DNA of 64,000 nucleotides, taken from Simmondsia chinensis (taxonomy: Eukaryota; Streptophyta; Magnoliopsida; Caryophyllales; Simmondsiaceae). The DNA is taken from positions 7,034,071 through 7,098,070 of the forward strand of contig JAGTTD010000024.1 in assembly GCA_018398585.1 (NCBI GenBank), in the 5' to 3' direction. The translations under genes were made by a program, and so were the position numbers. A model generated the notes under the pieces. That model worked only from the letters and a program-made list of their open reading frames with translations. It ran no database searches and was not told the origin of the DNA. Positions 56,188-64,000 of this stretch are shown here, in pieces (within the stretch, counting starts at the first letter, position 1; each line of letters opens with the position of its first letter).

Positions 56188-59100
56188 TCAATGCCTGGTA
56201 GTCTTGAATGTCTCGATCATCTTCTTGAGCTGCCATAAGTCCTCCTCCTTTTCCCAAGTAGCTTCATTCTCAGGAAGATCTTTCCAACGAACCAAGTACT
56301 CAGTATACTTTGGCACTCCCCTACGTCCCACGATCCGGTCGGCAAGAATCTCGGTTGCTTCTTTGTCAAAGGATGGGATCATGGCTGTAGGAGCTCGGCT
56401 CGACTCACTCCGACTTGGGTCTTAATCATCCCTGTGGTACGGTTTCAGCATGCTTACGTGGAAAACAGGATGGATCTTCATCTTAGGCGGTAGTTCAACA
56501 CGATAGGACACTTTCCCAACTTTCGCAAGAATTGGATAAGGCCCCTCGTATCTTCGGATTAGGCCCTTGTGAACCTTGCGTAGGGCCTTGAACTGCTGCG
56601 ACAGGAGCTTCAACATCACCAAGTCCCCAACTTGGAACTCTGAGAACCTCCTCTTCTTGTCAGCCCACTTTTTCATCTTGTGTGCTGCTTTGTCGAGGTG
56701 GGTCTTGGCAATGTCAAGTCTTTCATTCCACCCTTTTGCGGCCTGGTATGCAGTGGGGCTGCTCCTTGTGTAACCGGTTGCAACGGCTTGCGGTGTCAAG
56801 GGTTGTTGCCCCATGACGAGCTCAAAAGGACTATGGCCCGTTGACTCGCTCTTTGTAAGTTGTAAGAAAATTGGGCAATGTCAATTAACGTTGCCCAATC
56901 TCTTTGGTTGGCCCCCACATAATGTCTCAAATATAACTCAAGTAAAGCATTCACCCGTTCAGTTTGCCCATCGGTTTGTGGATGAAAGCTTGTAGAGTAG
57001 TGGAGGTTCGAATCCATCAATCTGAATAGTTCGGCCCAGAACTTGCCCGTGAATCTCAGATCTCGATCACTTATGATGCTCCGTGGAAGTCCCCAATACT
57101 TAACAACGTGCTTGAGGAACAACCGTGCAGCTTCGGTTGCGGTACAGTCCTTAGGCGCGGGAATGAACATCCCATATTTAGAGAGTCGATCAACCACAAC
57201 CATGATTGATCCACACCCTTCTGATCTCGGTAAGGCGGAGATAAAATCCATGGAAACACTTTCCCATGGGTGGTTCGGTACGGGCAAAGGCTCAAGCAAA
57301 CCTGCAGCGGTCTTGTGCTCAATCTTGTCTTGTTGGCACACAAGACATGTCTTGACAAAAGCTTCCACATCATCTCTCATGTGCGGCCAGTAGTACGCTG
57401 CCTCGGTCAGTGCTACGGTCCTCTCGATTCCCGGATGCCCGGCCCATTGTGTGTCATGACACTTCTTCATGAGTTCACACCTCAAGTTCTCCCACTTAGG
57501 TACAAACACACGGTTCCCAACGGTGAACAGCAGCCCATTGTCAGCCCAAAACCTACGTGTCCGGCCTTCGGTAGCAAGCTTCAACATATGTTGTGCAAAC
57601 GTGTCATGCCCCATGCCAGCCCGAACCCTGTCCAGAATGTTACCGTGAACCATGCTCACACTAGCAAGGCTCGTCTTGCGGCTAAGTGCATCAGCGACAA
57701 CATTTGTGGTACCCGGTTTATACTCCAAAGCATAGTCAAATTCAGCGAGGAAATCTTGCCATCTTGCTTGCTTCGGACTCAACTTCTTCTGATTTTGGAA
57801 ATAGCTCGTTGCCACATTGTCAGTCTTGACAATGAACCTACTTCCAAGTAGATAATGACGCCACACTCTCAAGCAATGAATAATGGGCGGTCATCTCTTT
57901 GTCGTGAGTAGCATATCGACGCTCAGTGTCATTGAGCTTTCTGGACTCGAAAGCAACTGGATGTTTCTCTTGCATCAACACTCCTCCAATTGCAAAGTCT
58001 GAGGCATCGGTATGCACCTCAAAGGGTTGCCCAAAGTCGGGCAAAAGAAGAATGGGTTCCTCTATGAAAGCCCACTTCAAACTCTCAAAAGCAGCACGAC
58101 ATCCATCATCCCAAAGCCACGGTTGCTTTTTCTTCAAAAGATTGGTTAGAGGCGTGGCCCTAGCCGAATATCCGAGAATAAACCGTCGGTAGTAGTTCAC
58201 TAGGCCTAGGAATGACCGTAGCTCACTAACTCCCTTAGGTTCTTCCCACTCCTCAATAGCATGAACTTTGGCTTGATCCATGTGTATCACCCCTTGGCCT
58301 ATGCGGTGGCCAAGGAACGACACTTCCTCCTGAGCAAACGAGCACTTCTCTCGTTTGACATAAAGCTCGTTCTCCTTCAAGGCTTGGAACACCTTTTTCA
58401 AGTGCTCCACATGTTCTTCCAGGGACTCACTATACACCACGATATCGTCGAGGTATACCACAACAAAGTTGTCCAAAAAAGGTTTGAAGATCTCGTTCAT
58501 GAGGGTACAAAACGTGGCTGGTGCGTTTGTCAACCCAAACGGCATCACCAAGAACTCATATGCACCATATCGGGTCACACAAGTCGTCTTCGGTTCATCA
58601 CCCTCGGCTATCCGAACTTGCCAATACCTGGACCTCAAATCAAGCATGGAAAAGTACCATGCCTTCCCCAACCGATCAAATAAGTTAGCGACAAGCGGAA
58701 TAGGATACTTGTTCTTTACCGTGACCTTGTTCAAGGCTCGGTAGTCTATACACATTGGAAGTGACCCGTCTTGCTTCTTCTGGAACAAAACCGGTGCACC
58801 ATATGGGGCCTTAGAGGGCCTAACGAACCCCGCATCAAGAAGCTCCTTCAACTGCTTCCTCAACTCTTCCAACTCGGGTGGAGCCATACGGTAAGGCCCC
58901 ATGGCGGGAGGCCTTGCCCCCGGCTCTAACTCGATCCTGTGGTCCACTTCCCTCCTTGGAGATAAGTGTCTCGGTAACTCAGGCGGCATGACATCTTGAA
59001 AGGCATCAAGAACTCCTTTCACTTCCACGGGCACTTCCTTAGAATCGGGCTCCTTATCTTCTACCAACGTAGCAATGTAAGCAACCTGTTTCTTTCGGAT

Positions 59101-60990
59101 TCCCTTGTTGAACTGAACGGCCGAGAGAAGTTTTGCCTCCACCTTCTCACGTAGTAGGGGCACGGCAAAGGTCTCGTGGCCATGAGTGATCTCCATGATG
59201 TTCTCTCTCGGAAATGATAAGGGCTTCACGGTGTCGAAGAAGTCCATCCCCAACACTACCTTAAAGTCATCCATCGTAACCACGGTTAAGTCAAGTGTGC
59301 CACTCCAATCTCCCAATTGGATGGGAACCTTCTTAGCAATCCCAAGGATCGGCTTGGATGAAGCATTAGCGGTCTTCATCCAACCCAACTCCTTGACATA
59401 GTCCAACCCGAGCCGCCTTGCCTCATGTTCTGACACAAAGTTGTGACTAGCACCTGTGTCCACCAATGCTTTTGTTTCGGCACCATTCACGTGGGCCTTG
59501 AAATACATCAGCCCCTTGTTCCGTGCGCCCCCTGCTGGGACGGGCACACCCCTACGTGCCTGCGTCTGGATCTGGACAGGAGCCCGGGCCTGCGCCTGGA
59601 CATGCGCGGCACCTGATACCTGCGTCTGGGACTGGGCCTGGGACTGGACAGGCGCCTGGGCCTGCCCGGCGCCCGGCCCCTGCGTCTGTGTCTGTGTCAG
59701 CTTCTGGGCCTGGGCCCGTGTCTGGACGTTCCCCTGACTCACTGCAGCTCTACGCGCACCCAGGGACATGGCCTCCAAGACACGCATAGAACCCATGCTC
59801 GCACCTCCGTTCCCTTGCTCTTGCGAAGCAACATGGGCACTCAAAGCTTGACGTTCCGGACAGTCCCGGGCAAAGTGCGGGCCTGAGCATAGAAAACAGG
59901 ACCGGTGCTTGCCTTGGTCTGACCGGTTGTCATGGTTTCGGTTGTTGTGATGCTTGGTCTCATGATGCTTGTTCTCAGGTTGCTTGCCTTTGTCCTTCCA
60001 TGAAAGTGATTTGTAGGGCTTATCTCCCCCACTCTTCCCTTTGTTACTCCTGAAGTCCTTCTTCTTAGTAGAGTCTTTTTTGTACTCTACCAAGTTTTCG
60101 GCCTTGGATATTGCAGTGGCAAGATCTTGTACTCCTCTACGCTTCACCTCCATTTCGGCCCACGATTGCAAGCCATCCAAGAAATAAATGAGTGCCAATG
60201 ATTCGGGCATGTCAGGAAGTTCTAGCATAAGGGACTGGAACTCCGTGACATAGTCCCGGATAGATCCCGTTTGCTTCAATCCCCTAAGCTTCTTCACAGC
60301 AACACTCTCGGCATTCTCCGGAAAGAAATGTTTCTTGAATTCAAGAACAAAGTCATCCGAAGTATTGATAGTGCAAGTCCCATGGCTTATGTCACCGTGG
60401 CGCCTCCTCGACCACAACGCCGCATCATCTTGTAAGTACATTGATGCGGTGTTGATCTTGAGCGTCTCATCTTCAAGGTGAAGTGCCTCAAAATATCTCT
60501 CCAAACACCACAAGAAATTGTCTATCTCTTTGGCGTTCCGTTTTCCTCCATACCTAGGCGGGTCTGGGACTTTGACACGAGACACACCACTCGTGCCAGC
60601 CCCATTAGCAACAGCGGTCTTGCATAGCGTCACATCCTCCTTAACGGTGTCAAGGTCTTGACGAAGTCCAAAAACAGCGTCCGTTAGTTAATCAAGTTGC
60701 TCCTCCATGGCATCCTTGATCTCGGTTATGGTCTCAAGGACCTTTCCCTCCAATCCGGTGACACTCTCCTCTAGTGACTCGATAGTGTCAAATTGGTCAT
60801 CAACATCACCCAGAACCAACTCTAATTTCGCCACACGAGCATCATGACTACCAAGCGCATCCCGTGGAACGGACGGGTCCTTGGTCTTGCTTGCCTTTTT
60901 CGTGCGCGTCTTCGGTCTCCCTCTTGGTGGTTCCTCCATTGCTTGTGACGTACTCACAATTCCTTCCTCCACAACACTGCTCCCAGCCAT
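56188..60990 (-). pseudogene. Inner element gag-pol polyprotein (broken)
   Basis: The likely start is MAGSSVVEEGIVS at 60990, next to the primer site. A coiled-coil N-terminus ends at a TAA (60688-60690), then the frame continues. Gag core (PDPPRYGGKRNAKEIDNFLW), knuckle CFLCSGPHFARDC near 59860-59900, a Gln/Ala/Thr-rich linker (about 59535-59745), protease ALVDTGASHNFVS near 59430-59470, RT with CIDYRALNKVTVKNKYPIP and catalytic YLDD near 58445-58457, and RNase H FEVHTDASDFAIGGVL near 57975-58020. A frameshift at about 57880-57890 leads to the RNase H end and integrase, with an HHCC finger, D (VSMDFISALP), D (IISDRDLRFTG) and E (QTDGQTERVNALLE). A second frameshift near 56850 precedes RYEGPYPILAKVGKVSYRVE. 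TAA at 56422 precedes the chromodomain (YTEYLVRWKDLPENEATWE). The chromodomain class targets chromatin marks in relatives. Confidence 0.92.
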
Positions 60991-61000
60991 CACGTAAATC

Positions 61001-61013
61001 TGCTCTGATACCA
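61001..61013 (-). other. Primer-binding site of the inner element
   Basis: The minus strand reads TGGTATCAGAGCA, complementary to initiator tRNA-Met, two bases after the 5' LTR. Confidence 0.93.
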
Positions 61014-61015
61014 AC

Positions 61016-61739
61016 TGTCACGGGACGGTTTTTGACACCCTTGTCAAGCCTGTGCGCCACTTAACTTCACTCCGAAAGTACCTCACTAAGTCAGGCTCCT
61101 CGTTAACCCGAAGGTTGTGTTTATGCGGAATAAAGGCAAAAGAGTGTTTTGGAACAAAGGAAATAGAGTCACAATAATAATGAAAATACACGTTCAAGAG
61201 ATAAAGAGATTGGATTAATTTGGGTGAGTTTGGACACCCTTGGCAATTGCCATTACCTTATTATATATACTCAAAGATACTTACAAGTGCATGAATCGTG
61301 TGCATTTCCTAAGGGGCACGGTTCATTCTCTAAGGGGCGAGAATAATAAATAGGTACATGAATCTAGGTTAAATACATGGAATATTAAATGAACAAAATT
61401 GGGTGCACTCCCCTTGGGCTATGCGTGTCAAGAGGACCGTGTAAATGGTCCAAGAGACACGCCTCAGCAGCAAGGGACGCGACCTGGGGAAGGGCATGGC
61501 GCCAGTGTCTGGGCCTGCGCCTGGGCGCGCTGGGGCGCGACCCTGGGCACTGCCTGGACCGTGTCTGGGGCGTGTCAAGGCCCTTAGGACGCGACCCTTC
61601 TCGTCAACCGACATGTCCTTCCGTTTACATTCATGCATCAAGTAAAAACAAGGAAAAATAAGGAAGGCCTAGTGCTTCCTAGGTCCTTCTAGTACATTAT
61701 CGAAAATAAAAAGTACTATAATATTGGCGGTTCGTGACA
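61016..61739 (-). repeat. Inner element 5' LTR (right)
   Basis: 724 bp, partner of 55432-56156. Most differences are C/T or G/A transitions, consistent with decay of methylated cytosine. Confidence 0.93.
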
Positions 61740-62190
61740 GGTAGCTCTTCCCCGAAACCGTGTAGCTACTAGTGGCACCTGCTTCTTCTCCGGACCCCCC
61801 TTGAACTCAAGGATCTCCTCTATTGCCGCCAACCAGTCCCAAATTTCGTCCGGGTTCTTACCGCCATCAAACTCTGGTATCTCCACCCGGAGACTAGACT
61901 CCCACCTCTGATCGTCCCGATCATCAAGGTAGCTGGTATTGATGTTTCTTCGCCTAGGCCTAAGATCTCCTCGTCCATCGTCTCTTCATGGATAGCGCTC
62001 GGTGCTAATAGGCATTGGGGTAGGGATCTTGGTGTAAGATCGCGATTAGCCCAGAGTTGAATCCAGCATCGCTCAATTCACCGAAAATTTTCCTCCAGTT
62101 CCTCTAATCTCCTTTCCGCTTGCAAACGTCAGTCATGGTCAACAACGTCTTCGATGGCAGTGTTCCTTTTTCGTCTTGGGGCCATCTCAG
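61740..62190 (-). pseudogene. Outer element gag N-terminal part, separated by the nested insertion
   Basis: It begins MAPRRKRNTAIEDVVDHD near 62188 and soon meets a stop, then continues degenerate. Close to the insertion it clearly reads EIPEFDGGKNPDEIWDWLAA and EFKGGPEKKQVPLVATRFRG. The frame joins the other half (55431 leftwards) through the TACC duplicated by the insertion. Confidence 0.82.
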
Positions 62191-62216
62191 AAAACATTTT
62201 GAGCTTTGATACCAAG

Positions 62217-62830
62217 TGATGCATCGCACGTAATGGGATAATAGGGGTACGGAAAAGTTCAACGACCTTCCCTTTGAATTTTATTAACTTGATAATAAAA
62301 TAACAAAGGGGGGATTGATAACTCGTTTCTCACAACCCGAGAAATTGAGGATGAAACATAACAATTGGAATTTTCTCAAAATCAAAGTCTCCCTCTAACC
62401 TTAACCAGCCTCCTTTATATAGGTGTGGTGATACAAAATTCAAAATTCAAATTCAAAATCAAATACATTCAGAATAAAGTTAAAAAGGGAAAGAATCGAA
62501 AACCACTACTAAAATCTCAGCCAAAGCTCCCAAAATCATGCCTTCAATCTGCTTTGACCGTGTCTTCCTCTCCAGCCGCGAACCACCCTTGGTGCCAACT
62601 ACTCTTATGCGGTGTACTACTACAGCCAGAGCCTTGCCGTGTCTTGAAGCCCCGTGTCCTCATTTCCGCCAATCGTGCATCTGCCAACCAAGTACCCCAC
62701 CAAGCAATGCGCCTATTATGGATGTGAGGCCACCTTTTCTCGTATACCCTAGGTGTCTTCACCCCGCTTGTTCCCGGTTCGCCTGCCTTGACCCGCTTAA
62801 CCCGCCAAATGTTATTTGGCGGCTGCATCA
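62217..62830 (-). repeat. Outer element 5' LTR (right)
   Basis: 614 bp, including a short insertion near 62700-62718 relative to the left LTR. The primer site TGGTATCAAAGCTC (minus strand, 62201-62214) adjoins it. Confidence 0.9.
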
Positions 62831-62835
62831 GGAAC

Positions 62836-63726
62836 TATATTGAACGATGTCGATTAGGCATAACCCTCTTTAACTCGATAATTATTATTTCTTGCTGAGT
62901 TCCAAGCCCATCTTTAATATGGTCATCCGCCAGTGGCATGCATTTAATAACCGTACTATCGCCCTTGGAAAGAGAGCATCCAAGACCCTGAATTTCTATA
63001 TCCTCCTTGACTATCAACCAAATCAGAAACTAGACTTAGACTGACCTCTCCTGGTGGAATGAGATAGGAAAGGGCTTGACGGGGAAGGAGCAACCATTTG
63101 TCATATGCCATAGGTTAGCTAATTTATAGTTGTTTGTATCGCATCTAAGGCCTGGAGCTGAGAAATCCTTACCATGCAAGACACTTATCCACTATCGTGA
63201 TGGACAAGAATCTCGGGAGAAGTCTCAAGAAAGGAAGAATTAGGGATATAAATTCCCGTAACAAAAGGAACCTAAAATACATCATGGACATTTTAAGCTA
63301 AGAGTTTTTCCCAACTAGTCTAACGAATATGTTTCCCCTCCCCCTGACCTTCCTTTCCACCAAAATCTCACAATCTATGATTTTATTCTTGTGCCTACAA
63401 GGGATTTTAATATAACTATGGATATCTGAAAGTAGTGACTTTTCAAGGACCTCACACCAGGCATGGAATAGAAGATTGGACTTCTAGCCTTGCAACTTAG
63501 ATCGCTCTAAAATAAAATTAAGGGTAAATTCCTTGGTTCATTCCCACATAATTTGAAGTCCTAGATATTTTTTATCCGAGGACATATAGACCACCGCCCA
63601 AAAATTCAGACAGCCCCTTATATAGTCCACATAAGTATCCGCTGATAAACTCGAGCCTACTGCCCCGATGCACAACAAAAACAAATCAATAGTCTCCTTG
63701 ACAGTCCTTAGTATATTCATGTTAGC
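62836..63726. other. Unclassified sequence
   Basis: Short frames exist on the minus strand (62835-63017 and 63538-63720) but match no family I recognise and carry no motif. It could be an old LINE fragment. Confidence 0.35.
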
Positions 63727-64000
63727 AGTGGCGGATCTACGTTGGCCGTACCGGGGTGCATGGACACCGCAGCTTTATCACCCGACCTTTAAAATTATAG
63801 GTATGTTAGTATATAAAGTTTCAGTTTTGTATAAAATATAATAGAGGTGAACCCGTAGCATATGTTAGCGCCCAGCTTGATGGTTTGGGAGTCATCCTTT
63901 CTTACTCAAGGCTTGGGGTTTGAATCTCTGCATCCGCTTGTTAACTCATTATAATTTGACCATTTAGAACTTCATTATTAATTTTTCAGCAACTTTATTC
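63727..64000. mobile_element. Start of a hAT-like element running off the window
   Basis: CAGTGGCGGATCTACGTTGG is a common terminus of plant hAT-like elements. Inside, TAGCGCCCAGCTTGATGG (63866-63883) and GGTTTGAATC (63929-63938) resemble Pol III A and B boxes. The other end lies outside the window. Confidence 0.5.

Larger units (their letters stand above)
55432..61739 (-). mobile_element. Nested Ty3/gypsy chromodomain retrotransposon (chromovirus type)
   Basis: The LTRs (725 and 724 bp) start TGTCACGG and end in GTGACA-type sequence. They differ by about 22 substitutions and one indel (~3%) by hand count. The primer site is at 61001-61013 and the purine tract at 56157-56172. The 4-bp direct repeats GGTA (55428-55431 and 61740-61743) flank it, and removing one copy restores the reading frame of the outer gag. 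Domain order on the minus strand is gag, protease, RT, RNase H, integrase, chromodomain. Two nonsense codons and two frameshifts make this copy inactive. Confidence 0.93.
53318..62830 (-). mobile_element. Outer Ty3/gypsy-type element with gag-protease only (TR-GAG-like), split
   Basis: The LTRs 53318-53922 and 62217-62830 start TGATGCA and end TGCATCA, and a perfect 5-bp TSD GGAAC flanks them (53313-53317, 62831-62835). The primer site at 62201-62214 (minus strand TGGTATCAAAGCTC) and a purine tract next to the left LTR define minus orientation. Without the nested insert the element is about 3.2 kb. It codes only for gag with a zinc knuckle and the start of protease. Reverse transcriptase, RNase H and integrase are absent, not just decayed, because only about 330 bp separates the protease from the 3' LTR. 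LTR difference is roughly 11% by hand count. Confidence 0.88.

Noticed and set aside
59456..59789. Two plus-strand frames rich in Trp/Ala and Pro/Gly
   Set aside because: They are antisense shadows of the Gln-rich linker in the retrotransposon polyprotein.

Overview
This is a nuclear genome window from a flowering plant, almost certainly a transposon-rich eudicot. The evidence is spliced plant genes with AT-rich introns, a P-class PPR gene, plant-type L1 and RTE LINEs, Copia and Ty3/gypsy LTR elements with initiator-Met tRNA primer sites, and many MITEs. Nothing points to a bacterium, organelle or virus. Only two host genes can be supported.

Host gene 1 (3328-17253, minus strand) is TRAPPC2/Sedlin, a small TRAPP vesicle-tethering subunit. 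It was rebuilt by reading five coding exons (81, 86, 62, 86 and 93 nt) that join in frame to a 135-aa protein. Intron 3 has the hallmarks of a U12-type AT-AC intron. Intron 4 is about 11.3 kb and holds a decayed Copia element, LINE tails, a Helitron-like repeat and degenerate minisatellites. Host gene 2 (49340-50816, plus strand) is an intronless mitochondrial-type PPR protein resembling Arabidopsis At1g52640. It is intact except for one apparent 1-nt insertion.

Layout: 1-1716, L1 LINE endonuclease/RT remnant. 3.3-17.3 kb, TRAPPC2. 17.3-20.7 kb, hAT-like element and RTE LINE 3' ends. 22.4-27.8 kb, an AT-rich degenerate repeat field invaded by a 5S-headed SINE, a deleted Copia element and an RTE tail. 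28-34 kb, another 5S-headed SINE, a Helitron-like repeat split by a rearranged gypsy LTR cluster, and an RTE tail. 35-41.5 kb, RTE LINE, an RTE tail with a perfect 18-bp TSD, and a Mutator transposase remnant split by a MITE. 42.4-47.7 kb, a MITE containing an L1 LINE that itself contains three further insertions. 49-53 kb, the PPR gene followed by two elements with 9-bp TSDs. 53.3-62.8 kb, a gag-protease-only LTR element with a chromodomain Ty3/gypsy element inserted in its gag. 62.8-64 kb, unclassified sequence and the start of an hAT-like element.

The most unusual system is a family of short retroposons (three copies, each with target-site duplications) whose 5' part is a 5S rRNA pseudogene with recognisable internal Pol III promoter regions. 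Their 3' part is the same ~130-bp, (TTG)n-ending tail found at the 3' end of RTE LINEs in this window. At least eight further RTE tails or 3' fragments lie here, four with TSDs. This reads as a 5S-rRNA-derived SINE parasitising an RTE LINE. Relative ages from LTR differences counted by eye: inner chromodomain element ~3%, Copia element ~5%, outer gag-only element ~11%. That order agrees with the nesting.
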